DNA of 64,000 nt from Arenibacter algicola (GCF_018860365.1 NZ_JAHKPO010000031.1:103506-167505); one strand, 5' to 3'; counted from the stretch's first letter, positions 17,801 through 27,415 are shown. Program-made: numbers and translations. The notes: generated by a model not told the origin, from the letters alone.

Positions 17801-20800
17801 TTATTCCTCCGTTGCTATCTTTAGGGTCTCCAAATAGGCTACCAAATCCACTAAGTCCGTCTCCGGCATTATATTGGCCAAGCCTTCTGTCATTAATGAT
17901 TGTTCCAGGGCTTCCTGTTCTGCAATATCCTGCAATTCCACGGTCTTTTGGGCGCCTCCCATCATCTTTATGGTTATTTCATCCTCTGTCCTGCTTAAAA
18001 TGTATCCGGTATAGGTTTTCCCATCTTTCATTTTAAAAGAGTAACCTTCAAAACCAAAATTGATTCCGGCACTGGGATATATAATATTGGAGTATAAAAA
18101 TTGCTTCGATAGTTTATTGCCTATATCCGACAATTCGGGTCCAAATTCAATTCCTGAGCCAGCAGCCAAGTGACAGGAACTGCAATAGGTGCTGTAAACT
18201 TCCATGCCGTGGGTAGCATTGCCCTTACGTTCTACCAATTTTGAAATGTCCAATGTTCCATCTCCTTGAGGGGTTAGGAATTTAGGGGCGTTGGTTCTGA
18301 TCTCCTTGTTCCAACTGTTCATGAGTTTTAATACAGTAGTTGTTTTGTATTCTTCCGCCAATCTGTCCTCCTTAAGCATTTGGTATAGTTCTTCTTGCCC
18401 GGATCCGGTATTGCCCAGGGTTTCAATCATTTTTCTGGTAAGTGCATGGCCTAATTTCTTGGAGGTAATGTTCTCCTTTAGCATTGCAATGGCGGTTGGA
18501 TTGGATATTCCATTTAGCCTTTCCAGTACGGCGATCTTGGAAGATTCAGGTTCCTGGGAATGAAGGAAGGTGTCGATCAATGTGGCGCCGTTATTATTGA
18601 GTAAAAGGTTTGCGGCTTCCTTGCCAATATCTGTGTTGGACCCGTTGGCCAATACTCGAAACAAGGCCTCATTCTGGTTCTTTAACTCTAGGTTTTTGAT
18701 TGTCATGATCCATTCTGGTGTTCCTTCAATTTTGGGAAGCACTTCTTTGACCATTTTAATATGTTTGGGTGAGCTATACACAAATTTGGCATCCATTTGC
18801 CCAACTGCGTATCCCTGAATTTGGTTTTTAAGGGGGTGGTTCCTAGTCAGCATGTCCATTAGGTAATTGTCTTTATCGGGATGATCCTTAAAATCGAGGG
18901 CCCTAAAATAGGAAGCCAATTTGGTAGGCGGTACAGTTTGGTCTTTAATTAGGGATACCAACAGCGGAACCGATTCTAAGGCCCGGATACGCCAAACTAT
19001 TTCTTTTCCGGCCTCACTTTGCCAGTTATCTCCAACCCTGTTTCTCCAAGCGTTAAAATATAGCTCAGGGAATTTATCCGCCCCGATACCCAGTGCTTCC
19101 AAATACCATCTATCGCCAGCAGTATGTTGAGCGGCCAAATTGGCCCATTGCTCTGCTGCTGCTTCTGTGCCTATAAACCTTAGTGCAATAGCCGCTTCCC
19201 TTAGGACTTGTGGCGATTTATCATTTGCTAAGAGGGATAAGTATTTCTCCAGACTTTCTTTGCCTTTAAACCTTGCCATTCGGATGCCCTGCATTCTAAA
19301 TTTGGGGTCTTCATCCGATAATGCCATTTCTATGTAGTCGTTGCTTTTGGAAGGAATATACAACCCAATCCACAATGCCCGGGCTTTGGCTATACCTCCT
19401 TTGGTTGTTAATTTCGTTAAAAGGGGTTGGGCAGCTTCGCCCATGGAATGCAATTTTTGCCACGACTGATAAAAGAGGTCCATGTTTCCGGAAAGTAGTC
19501 CTTTAACCGCTCCATCCTCGGTCTTGGGGTCTATAGCAATAGCTTTATATTCCTGGCCAGTGGACAATCGGTAAATTCTTCCCCGTGCTATGTCTTCCGC
19601 CTTGTGCCCGCCAACGCCTCCATCATACCAATCGGAAATAAAAAGAGAGCCATCTGGCGCAATGGTAACATCGTCCGGTCTAAACCAATCATCTTTACTT
19701 TTTACCAGATTTTCAATTTTGGCCGTATAACCTGCCTTCGATTCGTCTACAATATAAGTACGAACTACATTATGGCCGGGTTCGGCGTGTATGGGATGAT
19801 TTTGAAATTTTTGTGGCAACATATAGTCTTCATATACAAGCATGCCGCAAGGGGATCCCGATCCGGTCTGAAGCATATTTGGGACGGTTCCCGGATCGTT
19901 TAAATGCCAATGTCTTTTGGGGATGTCATTATCCCATCCCGTTCTTCTTTCTCTCCAGCTGGTACCTGTTAGCAAATCCTTATATCCATAATTGCCGTAT
20001 TCCATAACATAGTTTATCCGCGTTCCCCGGTTACCATCATCGTCATTATCGGATTGCCATAAACCGCCATAGGAGTCAATGGCAATTTCATAAGGGTTTC
20101 TGAAATTATGCCCTAGGATTTCCAGATTGGTTCCGTCCATGTTCATTCTAAAGGCCATCCCTTCCCGGTAAGGCTTGCCATTGGCCACAATTTCCTGGCC
20201 GTGCAGGTCCATAACTACATCACTATTTTTGTCCAATAGTTGTTTGCCATTATTACCGAAGTTGAAATAAAGTCTGCCATCGGGACCAAAGACAAAAGCA
20301 TGTACCCCATGATCGTGGTCTACGCCTTCTATGCCTTGGAACAGGATTTCTTTAGAATCCGGGAGATCATCCCCATCCTCATCCGTAAAGATAAAAACGT
20401 TGGGACTTACGGAGATGATTACTTTATTTCCCAGCACGGCTATGCCCAAGGCGGCATTGATGTCCTCTCCTTGGTAGAAAACCTTGGAAGTGTCCGCTTG
20501 GCCATCTCCATTGGTGTCCTCCAGTATTAAGATTCGATCTCCGCTATCGTTATATGTATTATCCGGATTGGCAAACAATCTGTAATTCCTAGCTTCACAA
20601 ACCCATATTCTGCCTTTGGCATCTATAGCCATGTTGGTAGGGTTTGTGACCATAGGTTCCGAAGCAAATAGCCCAAGATTTAATCCTTCCGCTACCTCCA
20701 TTGAGGACAGGGCATATTCGGGATTTCTTTTATCCTGTTCTGAAAGCGATAGGAAATCGATATTGGTTTTTGGTTGGTCCTTGCAAGAGGAAAGGGAACC

Positions 20801-20851
20801 CAAGGTCATTATAATTGCTAAGGTTTTGTTGGCAATTTGGTTTTGAAGCAT
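17801..20851 (-). CDS. PVC-type heme-binding CxxCH lipoprotein (beta-propeller, HEAT-like repeats, cytochrome c)
   Basis: From the ATG at 20851 it has 1016 residues and begins as a lipoprotein: a hydrophobic stretch, then LSSC with Cys23 as the probable lipid anchor. The open frame runs 17 codons further (to 20902), but this start would spoil the signal. Residues of about 45-460 form a propeller of the membrane-bound dehydrogenase/NHL type (AIDAKGRIWVCEARNY, VTIAPDGSLFISDWYDGG). The middle has HEAT-like helical repeats. The C-terminal cytochrome c domain has CSSCH and a later Met (NIMPE) as possible axial ligand. Such proteins are periplasmic or surface oxidoreductases, often of sugars or alcohols; the substrate is unknown. 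Confidence 0.88.
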   Translation of the reverse strand: MLQNQIANKTLAIIMTLGSLSSCKDQPKTNIDFLSLSEQDKRNPEYALSSMEVAEGLNLGLFASEPMVTNPTNMAIDAKGRIWVCEARNYRLFANPDNTYNDSGDRILILEDTNGDGQADTSKVFYQGEDINAALGIAVLGNKVIISVSPNVFIFTDEDGDDLPDSKEILFQGIEGVDHDHGVHAFVFGPDGRLYFNFGNNGKQLLDKNSDVVMDLHGQEIVANGKPYREGMAFRMNMDGTNLEILGHNFRNPYEIAIDSYGGLWQSDNDDDGNRGTRINYVMEYGNYGYKDLLTGTSWRERRTGWDNDIPKRHWHLNDPGTVPNMLQTGSGSPCGMLVYEDYMLPQKFQNHPIHAEPGHNVVRTYIVDESKAGYTAKIENLVKSKDDWFRPDDVTIAPDGSLFISDWYDGGVGGHKAEDIARGRIYRLSTGQEYKAIAIDPKTEDGAVKGLLSGNMDLFYQSWQKLHSMGEAAQPLLTKLTTKGGIAKARALWIGLYIPSKSNDYIEMALSDEDPKFRMQGIRMARFKGKESLEKYLSLLANDKSPQVLREAAIALRFIGTEAAAEQWANLAAQHTAGDRWYLEALGIGADKFPELYFNAWRNRVGDNWQSEAGKEIVWRIRALESVPLLVSLIKDQTVPPTKLASYFRALDFKDHPDKDNYLMDMLTRNHPLKNQIQGYAVGQMDAKFVYSSPKHIKMVKEVLPKIEGTPEWIMTIKNLELKNQNEALFRVLANGSNTDIGKEAANLLLNNNGATLIDTFLHSQEPESSKIAVLERLNGISNPTAIAMLKENITSKKLGHALTRKMIETLGNTGSGQEELYQMLKEDRLAEEYKTTTVLKLMNSWNKEIRTNAPKFLTPQGDGTLDISKLVERKGNATHGMEVYSTYCSSCHLAAGSGIEFGPELSDIGNKLSKQFLYSNIIYPSAGINFGFEGYSFKMKDGKTYTGYILSRTEDEITIKMMGGAQKTVELQDIAEQEALEQSLMTEGLANIMPETDLVDLVAYLETLKIATEE

Positions 20852-21184
20852 GTGAACGTTTTTGGTTGTTGCTCCACAATTTACCAAAAAAACCTGCATC
20901 ATTTTAAAAATATGGGACTAGGCTATTGGGAAAATAGATATAAGCAGGCTGGCCAAAGATTCACTACATCAATGATGTTGCTTGTTGATGTTGGGGAGGG
21001 GCTTAATTGAACTTGACATCAAAATAATGAAAACAATGGAGGAAAAGCAGTATTTTAGTTAGCAGGATCAATTAGGGGAAATATCTGAAATGAGGTTTTT
21101 TTTGGAAGATATAAGGGTTATTCTTGCCTATAAATTGTTCTGAAATTCATGAATTATAATAGCAACTATTAACTTTTGAAATAG
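20852..21184. other. Divergent intergenic region (333 bases)
   Basis: No gene seen. It must hold the promoters of the cytochrome lipoprotein (minus) and the esterase (plus). There is no exact TAnnTTTG box at a sensible distance on either strand. A perfect 12-base palindrome AATTCATGAATT lies at 21144-21155, 30 bases before the esterase start, and could be an operator. Confidence 0.5.
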
Positions 21185-22348
21185 ATGAAAAAATTATTCG
21201 GTCTTATTGCAATTTCATTTTTTGGTTTAATGGTCCATGGTCAGGATAGCATGTTGTGTGTTGGAAGTTATTGGACCGAGGATGAGGCAAATATTGTTAT
21301 GAAAAAATTCGCCTCCGAATGGAACGACTTGGAATCCTGGGAACAAAGGGCCTTAAGAATTAAGAAGGGTATTATAGAGGGTATGCAATTGGACAAGATG
21401 CCGGAAATAACGGGTAATTTCAATCCCATTATTAGAAATACCAGGGTTATGGATGGTTATATTGTAGAAAATATTGCTATAGAGAGTTTTCCAGGTTTCT
21501 TTGTTACGGGCAACCTGTATAGGCCTATAAAAGAAAATAGCAAGTACGCGGCCATCCTGAGTCCGCATGGTCATATGAAGGATAAAAGGTATACGGATTA
21601 CATTCAATGGCGTTGTGCTGCATTGGCCAGAATGGGGGCTGTAGTTTTTGCCTATGACATGGTGGGTTATGCGGAAAGTACCCAGGTAAACCATAAGATG
21701 CCGATAGCTTTGCTATTACAGACCTGGAATAGTAAACGGGTCTTGGAATATTTGCTTTCCAGGCCGGATGTGGATCCAGAACGTGTAGGGATGACAGGTG
21801 CCTCTGGAGGCGGTACGCAAACCTTTGTTTTAACGGCTATAGATGATCGAATAAAAGTAGCGGCACCTGTGGTACAGGTTTCTGCCCACTTTTTTGGAGG
21901 ATGTGTTTGTGAGAGTGGAATGCCAATACACAAAAGTGCCGACCACCAAACCAATAATGTGGAAATAGCTGCCCTTTGCGCCCCAAGACCTTTATTGTTG
22001 GTGTCAGATGGTTCCGATTGGACGCGAAACACACCAAGAATAGAGTATCCTTACATACAAAAGGTATATGCGCTTTATAATGCCGAACACAAAGTGGAAA
22101 ATGTTCATCTACCGGCCGAAAGGCACGATTACGGGTATAATAAAAGAACGGCTCTCTACAATTTTTTTGACCATCACCTAGATCTAAATACCGGCAAAAT
22201 ACCGTACGCTGAGGGTTATAAGGAAGATTTTGTTACTATTTTGCCCCCGGAAGATTTGATGGTTTTTAGCAAGGATAATCCTAGGCCCAAGAATGCCCTA
22301 GTGGGAGATGAGGCCGTTATGGCGTATTTGAAAATATCAGTAGATTAA
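21185..22348 (+). CDS. Secreted alpha/beta hydrolase, acetyl xylan esterase-like
   Basis: A 387-residue exported hydrolase. The signal peptide is about 1-19 (cleavage after VHGQ). The nucleophile elbow is GASGGG near residue 205 in ERVGMTGASGGGTQTF; LLLVSDGSDW supplies the probable acid and ERHDYG near residue 315 the His. PHGHMKDKRY forms the oxyanion region. It resembles periplasmic carbohydrate-esterase-like proteins of Bacteroidetes, but the substrate is not fixed by sequence. A sulfurtransferase gene follows after five bases, suggesting one transcript. Confidence 0.83.
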   Translation: MKKLFGLIAISFFGLMVHGQDSMLCVGSYWTEDEANIVMKKFASEWNDLESWEQRALRIKKGIIEGMQLDKMPEITGNFNPIIRNTRVMDGYIVENIAIESFPGFFVTGNLYRPIKENSKYAAILSPHGHMKDKRYTDYIQWRCAALARMGAVVFAYDMVGYAESTQVNHKMPIALLLQTWNSKRVLEYLLSRPDVDPERVGMTGASGGGTQTFVLTAIDDRIKVAAPVVQVSAHFFGGCVCESGMPIHKSADHQTNNVEIAALCAPRPLLLVSDGSDWTRNTPRIEYPYIQKVYALYNAEHKVENVHLPAERHDYGYNKRTALYNFFDHHLDLNTGKIPYAEGYKEDFVTILPPEDLMVFSKDNPRPKNALVGDEAVMAYLKISVD

Positions 22349-22353
22349 AATAT

Positions 22354-23169
22354 ATGGAAATGAATGGTATGATAGTGTCTGCCGCTTGGCTGAATGAAAA
22401 TTTGGAAATGCCCGAAATCATAATCTTGGATGCTCGTTTACGATATGATCCAGCATCTTCAGAATTAGATGACCTTAGGATAAAAGGAGCCCGTATTTTT
22501 GATCTTGAAGGTGATTTTAGTGATAAAAAAAATCCGTTTCCCAATGCGCTTCCAAGTCCAGGGCAATTTGAAAATTCCTGTAGAAAATTGGGCATTAATA
22601 AATCCAGTATGATTGTAGTCTACGATGATCGTGGAATTTATTTGAGCCCCAGGGTCTGGTGGATGTTTAAAGTTATGGGTCATCAGAATATAAGGGTTTT
22701 GGATGGTGGTTTTCCGGAATGGAAGAAGGCGGGATATAGAACAGAAAAAGTAGTTGATATGAAGTTTGAAACAGGCAATTTTAAAGCTGATTTCAATCCT
22801 GATATGGTGGTGGACTTTGAAGGTATAAGCAATAATCTGAAAAGTAGAAAGGCCTTGGTCATAGATGCCCGCTCCTCTGATCGCTTTCATGGGCTTGTTC
22901 CGGAGCCAAGGAAGGAATTGAGAAGGGGGAATATTCCGAACTCCATTAATATCCCTTATGAAACTGTTCTTAAGGACGGAAAGTTTAAATCCCTAGGCGA
23001 GTTGAAAGAAGTTTTTGCTGATTTGGAAGGGGAGGGGCGGCCGTTGGTTTTTAGTTGTGGATCCGGCGTTACAGCATGCATTGTTCTAATGGCAAGCGAA
23101 ATGAGCCTAAAGAACGATAATAAGGTTTATGATGGTTCGTGGACGGAGTATGCGCAGTTGACTGATTGA
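22354..23169 (+). CDS. Sulfurtransferase (3-mercaptopyruvate type, two rhodanese domains)
   Basis: A 271-residue tandem rhodanese protein that moves sulfane sulfur from mercaptopyruvate or thiosulfate to an acceptor. The inactive first domain (about 8-125) has YDDRGIYLSPRVWWMFKVMG; the second (about 150-271) has the active loop CGSGVTA with the catalytic Cys. That loop is the 3-mercaptopyruvate sulfurtransferase version, whereas thiosulfate enzymes read CRKGVTA. No signal peptide, so cytoplasmic. It starts five bases after the esterase stop. Confidence 0.93.
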   Translation: MEMNGMIVSAAWLNENLEMPEIIILDARLRYDPASSELDDLRIKGARIFDLEGDFSDKKNPFPNALPSPGQFENSCRKLGINKSSMIVVYDDRGIYLSPRVWWMFKVMGHQNIRVLDGGFPEWKKAGYRTEKVVDMKFETGNFKADFNPDMVVDFEGISNNLKSRKALVIDARSSDRFHGLVPEPRKELRRGNIPNSINIPYETVLKDGKFKSLGELKEVFADLEGEGRPLVFSCGSGVTACIVLMASEMSLKNDNKVYDGSWTEYAQLTD

Positions 23170-23280
23170 TTTGTCTATAAAAGGTAAAAACAGCTATTCA
23201 TGGGCATAATGTATATTTTACAGTGTAGCGCAAACTAGTGAAACTGCAGAATTTTTGTATTTTGCTCCAAAATAAATTTA

Positions 23281-23712
23281 ATGTACCAACTGTCTTATTC
23301 TTCCAAAGCAATCCAAGATATTTCAGAAGAAGTTATTAGCGGCATTTTGGAAACCTCCCGTGAGCGTAACGAGGCCATAGGTGTTACTGGTTGTCTAGTT
23401 TTTCATAAACTTTCCTTTGTTCAAATAATTGAAGGTGAAAAGAGTCATATACAATCCTTGTTCGAGGAGATCAGACAGGATAAAAGGCACCGAGATGTAA
23501 CATTATTGTGGGAAGGCAAGAACAATGGTAGGAATTTTGGTGACTGGAATATGGCTTATTTTACAGAATCCGACGAAAGATTTGACGGTGGGGAGATGAA
23601 GAATTTTGAAAGAAATTTATTGTTGCTATCAGAACTGTCCGCGGGTTCTACTGCTGTATTGAACATGTTTTGGATAAGTGTGCGTAAACTTATTTCGGGG
23701 GAGGTAATCTAA
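23281..23712 (+). CDS. BLUF domain blue-light sensor protein
   Basis: A stand-alone 143-residue BLUF photoreceptor that binds FAD and reports blue light through a hydrogen-bond switch. The key residues are visible: Tyr6 in MYQLSYSSKA, Asn in ERNEAIGVTGCL (about 30), Gln in FVQIIEGE (about 50) and Trp in FGDWNMAYF (about 92). The tail after about residue 100 is a short helical cap with no output domain, so it must act through a partner. No obvious output gene is adjacent; the molybdate operon starts 51 bases downstream. Confidence 0.93.
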   Translation: MYQLSYSSKAIQDISEEVISGILETSRERNEAIGVTGCLVFHKLSFVQIIEGEKSHIQSLFEEIRQDKRHRDVTLLWEGKNNGRNFGDWNMAYFTESDERFDGGEMKNFERNLLLLSELSAGSTAVLNMFWISVRKLISGEVI

Positions 23713-23763
23713 TTAGACCTTGATCCTTCTTTCTTTTGACGATCAAAATTTATCCAATAAAAA

Positions 23764-24552
23764 ATGTTTAACGGCAAAAGTATAATTAAGGGATGCAAAT
23801 GGCAATGGCTGTGGTCAATGTTATTAACCATCATATTTGTAGGGTGTCAGGATAGTCACGATAAAAAAATTGTAATTGCCACCGCGGCCAATATGGAGTC
23901 TGCCATGAAGGCTTTGGCGAATGCCTATACCAACAAAACTGGAGTAGAATTCGAATTAATTGTTGGGTCATCGGGCAAGTTGACCGCACAGATTATGGAA
24001 GGTGCACCTTATGACATTTTTGTTGCCGCCAATATGAAATATCCGGAAGCAGTTTATGCTGGGGGGAAAGCAAGGAATATTCCAAAAGTGTATGCCAAAG
24101 GAAAATTGGTGCTGTGGTCAATGGTGGAGAATACCCCCGTTTCAATTGATGCCCTAACCGATCCCGCTATAGAGCATATTGCTTTGGCAAATCCCAAAAC
24201 TGCCCCCTACGGCGTTGCTGCCAAAGAGGTTTTGGAGTATTATGGCCTTAATGAAATCTTAGGACCTAAATTAGTCTTCGGGGAAAGTATTGGCCAGACC
24301 GATCAATTCATTATTTCTCAAGCCGCACAAATTGGGTTTACGGCTTTATCAACAGTACTGTCACCAGAAATGAAAGGAAAAGGGAGTTGGATTCCAATAA
24401 ATCCATCGCTCTACTCTAACATTAGTCAAGGTGTAGTGCTTGTAGATCGGAAAGAAGACACCAAACAAGAAGCACAGGGTTTTTATCACTTTCTTTTTTC
24501 AGTTGAAGCCAAGGAGATATTAAAAGAATTTGGATATTTGGTAGATGAATAG
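23764..24552 (+). CDS. modA: Molybdate ABC transporter substrate-binding lipoprotein ModA
   Basis: Captures molybdate (or tungstate) for import by ModBC; 262 residues. The N-terminus has a positively charged start, a hydrophobic stretch and FVGC as lipobox, so it is lipid-anchored. The binding-protein fold begins IVIATAANMESAMKAL and has VGSSGKLTAQI and GAPYDIFVAAN, the usual oxyanion-binding Ser-containing loops. It overlaps the next gene by eight bases. It is the first gene of the mod operon. Confidence 0.94.
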   Translation: MFNGKSIIKGCKWQWLWSMLLTIIFVGCQDSHDKKIVIATAANMESAMKALANAYTNKTGVEFELIVGSSGKLTAQIMEGAPYDIFVAANMKYPEAVYAGGKARNIPKVYAKGKLVLWSMVENTPVSIDALTDPAIEHIALANPKTAPYGVAAKEVLEYYGLNEILGPKLVFGESIGQTDQFIISQAAQIGFTALSTVLSPEMKGKGSWIPINPSLYSNISQGVVLVDRKEDTKQEAQGFYHFLFSVEAKEILKEFGYLVDE

Positions 24553-24946
24553 TTTTCCGGGTAATATAACAGACATTAAAACCAATGGAACCATGTCCAT
24601 TGTTTGTGTTCAGGTGGATAGCGGTGAGAAATTTATGTCGGTGGTCATAGATACCCCTGAATCTGCCCCTTATATGATAAAGGGCAATAAAGTAAATGTC
24701 TTGTTTAAGGAAATGGAGGTTGCGGTCACTACCCAAAAGGAATTGGATATTAGTATTGAGAATAGGATTACTGGAAATATTACTAGTATGGAAGAGGGAG
24801 TTTTGTTGAGTAGATTGGTTTTGGAGACCACAATAGGGGAGGTCATCGCTATTATAAGTACTATGAGTGTAAAGCAGATGGGATTGGTTGAAAAGATGAA
24901 CGTAATGATTATGGTTAAATTGAACGAGATAATACTGGCACCATAA
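24545..24946 (+). CDS. Di-Mop/TOBE domain molybdate-binding protein
   Basis: A 133-residue protein made of two Mop-like (TOBE) repeats, about 3-66 and 72-133. The second has the classic pattern NRITGNITSMEEGVLLSRL then AIISTMSVKQMGL. Such proteins store or sense molybdate, or act as oxyanion sensors. It overlaps modA at its start and its stop overlaps modB by one base (TAATG), so it is fully embedded in the operon. No DNA-binding domain is present. Confidence 0.85.
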   Translation: MNSFPGNITDIKTNGTMSIVCVQVDSGEKFMSVVIDTPESAPYMIKGNKVNVLFKEMEVAVTTQKELDISIENRITGNITSMEEGVLLSRLVLETTIGEVIAIISTMSVKQMGLVEKMNVMIMVKLNEIILAP

Positions 24947-25617
24947 TGGATTGGCAACCTTTGGTCCTTACCTTTAAACTTGCGGTGGTTACCACGGCAA
25001 TATTGTTTGTGATTTCAATTCCCATAGCCAATTGGCTGTCGAGTACCAGATCCAAAATAAGGCCTGTCTTGGAAACCTTGGTGAGTATGCCATTGGTGCT
25101 TCCACCTACCGTATTGGGGTTTTATATGCTGGTGGCCTTTAGCCCTGAAAATGCCTTTGGAAGTTGGTTAAATGAATGGCTGGGGATCAGGCTTATATTT
25201 TCTTTTGAGGGTTTGGTAGTGGCTTCGGTCATTTATAGCTTGCCGTTTATGGTGCAACCCATTCAAGCGGGACTTTCCTCCCTGCCCTCTACACTAAAAG
25301 AAGCTTCCTATACTATGGGGAAATCAAAAATGACTACACTACTAAAAATTTTGTTGCCCAATATTAAGCCTTCCCTACTAACAGGTATTGTACTTTCCTT
25401 TGCCCATACAGTTGGCGAGTTTGGCGTTGTGCTTATGATTGGGGGGAATATGCCGGGAAAGACCAAAGTGGCCTCTATTGCCATATATGATGAAGTGGAA
25501 GCACTTAATTATGCTGCTGCCAATAGCTATTCATTGATTTTGTTTTCCGTAACTTTTGTAATTCTGTTGCTGGTTTATCTTACCAATGGGGGATATTTTA
25601 AACGCTTTGCCCAATGA
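24946..25617 (+). CDS. modB: Molybdate ABC transporter permease ModB
   Basis: Inner-membrane permease of the molybdate importer; 223 residues with about five or six spans. PLVLPPTVLGFYML is the typical ModB signature near residue 50, and the cytoplasmic EAA-like loop reads TLKEASYTMGKSKM near 115-130, the site of contact with ModC. The stop overlaps the modC start by four bases (ATGA). Confidence 0.95.
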   Translation: MDWQPLVLTFKLAVVTTAILFVISIPIANWLSSTRSKIRPVLETLVSMPLVLPPTVLGFYMLVAFSPENAFGSWLNEWLGIRLIFSFEGLVVASVIYSLPFMVQPIQAGLSSLPSTLKEASYTMGKSKMTTLLKILLPNIKPSLLTGIVLSFAHTVGEFGVVLMIGGNMPGKTKVASIAIYDEVEALNYAAANSYSLILFSVTFVILLLVYLTNGGYFKRFAQ

Positions 25618-26486
25618 TACGGTTAAACCTAAAAAAAACATTGAAGTCTGCCGGTGGAATAATGGCCCTGGATTTGCAATTGACCATTGAAAAGGGGCAA
25701 TTTGTTACCTTATTTGGGGAATCCGGGGCGGGAAAAACCTCTACTTTAAGAATGCTAAGTGGTTTGTTAAAGCCAGATAGCGGAACCATAAAAGTAGGTG
25801 AAACAACATGGTTTGACAGTCATAAAAATATTGATCTTAAAACCCAACTACGTAAGGTAGGGTATGTCTTTCAGGATTATGCCCTCTTTCCCAACATGAG
25901 CGTTCGCCAAAATTTGGAATATGCCCTTCAGAAAAATCAAGATAGAACCATAATAGGGGAGCTGTTGGAATTTGCCGAGCTTGGCGAATTGGAGCAAAGA
26001 AAACCTGAAACCCTATCCGGGGGGCAAAAGCAACGGGTGGCATTGGCCAGGGCATTGGTCCAGCGACCTGAAATATTAATATTGGACGAACCTTTATCTG
26101 CCTTGGATTTGAAGATGCGGATAAAGTTGCAGGAATATCTTTTGAGGGTTCACAAGAAATACAAACTAACTACTATATTGGTAAGTCATGACATTGGGGA
26201 AATTGTAAAATTATCGGATTGTGTATTTGAGCTTCAAAATGGTCGTGTAATCAAGAAAGGTACTGCAGCCGATTTCTTTGGACTTAACAAGACCAGTGCC
26301 AAATTTAGGTTCTCTGGGGAAGTCTTGAAAATAGAGAAGGAGGATGTTATTTATGTAATTTCGGTCCTTATCGGTAACGATATTATCAAGGTGGTTTCAG
26401 ACCGTACGGAAGCTAATGATTTAAGGGTAGGAGATCAGGTTCTAGTGGCTTCAAAAGCTTTTAACCCAATAATTCAAAAATTATAG
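25614..26486 (+). CDS. modC: Molybdate ABC transporter ATP-binding protein ModC
   Basis: ATPase of the molybdate importer; 290 residues. Walker A is GESGAGKTS (about 34-42), Q-loop YVFQDYALFPN, ABC signature LSGGQKQRVALARAL, Walker B ILILDEPLSALD and switch His in VSHDIGE. A short C-terminal TOBE-like stretch (about 225-290) is shorter than in E. coli ModC, as the separate di-Mop protein may share that role. Last gene of the operon, convergent with gldA. Confidence 0.94.
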   Translation: MIRLNLKKTLKSAGGIMALDLQLTIEKGQFVTLFGESGAGKTSTLRMLSGLLKPDSGTIKVGETTWFDSHKNIDLKTQLRKVGYVFQDYALFPNMSVRQNLEYALQKNQDRTIIGELLEFAELGELEQRKPETLSGGQKQRVALARALVQRPEILILDEPLSALDLKMRIKLQEYLLRVHKKYKLTTILVSHDIGEIVKLSDCVFELQNGRVIKKGTAADFFGLNKTSAKFRFSGEVLKIEKEDVIYVISVLIGNDIIKVVSDRTEANDLRVGDQVLVASKAFNPIIQKL

Positions 26487-26521
26487 GAATTGGTTTTGCC
26501 AAGTATTCATGATTTCTAGGT

Positions 26522-27415
26522 TTAAACGGTCATCTCTGTAAATAGGCTCTCCAGATTTTTGTTTTTCCTACTTAATTGTAGTGTCTTCAATTGATTATCA
26601 TGGGCAAAGTCGAATACCACAGGGCGCATATCCTTGGTAGTGTTAAAGGTAATCTCGTAAACAAAACCACCAATATTTTTGACTAAAATTACATTGGGCA
26701 GTTTATTTAGAAAGGCTTCTTCTACTCTAAAATCGAATTCGACCACCAAAACTTGGTCCTGCCCGTCGCGCAATTCTGAAAGTTTTTTATCTGCCACTAG
26801 AGTTCCTTTATTTATAATCAATACCCTGTCACAGACAGCTTCAACCTCTTTCATGATATGTGTGGAAAGTAAAATGGTCTTTTCTTTTCCAATTTCCCGG
26901 ATCAATTTTCTGATTTCCAATAATTGATTGGGGTCTAGACCCGTAGTGGGTTCGTCAAGGATCAAAACCTCCGGGTCGTGCAATAATGCCGCGGCCAATC
27001 CAACCCTTTGTCTATAGCCCTTGGAAAGTTGTCCTATCTTTTTGTTCGCCTCCGGTGTAAGGCCGGTCTGATCTATTACTGTGTTGATCCTATTTTTACT
27101 TACTTTGTAGACTTCCGCATTAAATGCAAGATATTCCTTTACGTACATGTCCAAATACAATGGATTGTGTTCGGGTAGATAGCCAATGCTCTTTTGAACA
27201 TTTTTCTTCTCACTTTGCACATCAAATGAATTAACCTCGGCTTGTCCGTCATCTGCGGTGTAATATGTGGTCAATATTTTCATCATAGTGGATTTTCCTG
27301 CGCCATTGGGGCCTAAAAAGCCAACTATTTCCCCTTTTTCTATGGTAAAGGAAACCTTGTTCAGTGCTTTTTGTTTTCCAAAAAATTTGGTAATGTTTTT
27401 TGCTATGATGGACAT
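26522..27415 (-). CDS. gldA: Gliding motility ABC transporter ATP-binding protein GldA
   Basis: ATPase of the GldA-GldF-GldG ABC transporter needed for gliding in flavobacteria; 297 residues. Walker A GPNGAGKST (about 34-42), signature LSKGYRQRVGLAAAL, Walker B VLILDEPTTGLD, switch His in LSTHIMKEVE. The membrane partners gldF and gldG are not adjacent. The C-terminal 80 residues (VLVVEFDFRVEEAFL onwards) match GldA rather than generic exporters as I remember them. A promoter box lies just upstream. Confidence 0.9.
   Translation of the reverse strand: MSIIAKNITKFFGKQKALNKVSFTIEKGEIVGFLGPNGAGKSTMMKILTTYYTADDGQAEVNSFDVQSEKKNVQKSIGYLPEHNPLYLDMYVKEYLAFNAEVYKVSKNRINTVIDQTGLTPEANKKIGQLSKGYRQRVGLAAALLHDPEVLILDEPTTGLDPNQLLEIRKLIREIGKEKTILLSTHIMKEVEAVCDRVLIINKGTLVADKKLSELRDGQDQVLVVEFDFRVEEAFLNKLPNVILVKNIGGFVYEITFNTTKDMRPVVFDFAHDNQLKTLQLSRKNKNLESLFTEMTV

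Noticed and set aside
24545..24946. ModE-type molybdate repressor
   Set aside because: The protein has only Mop/TOBE repeats and no helix-turn-helix domain, so it cannot be a ModE regulator.
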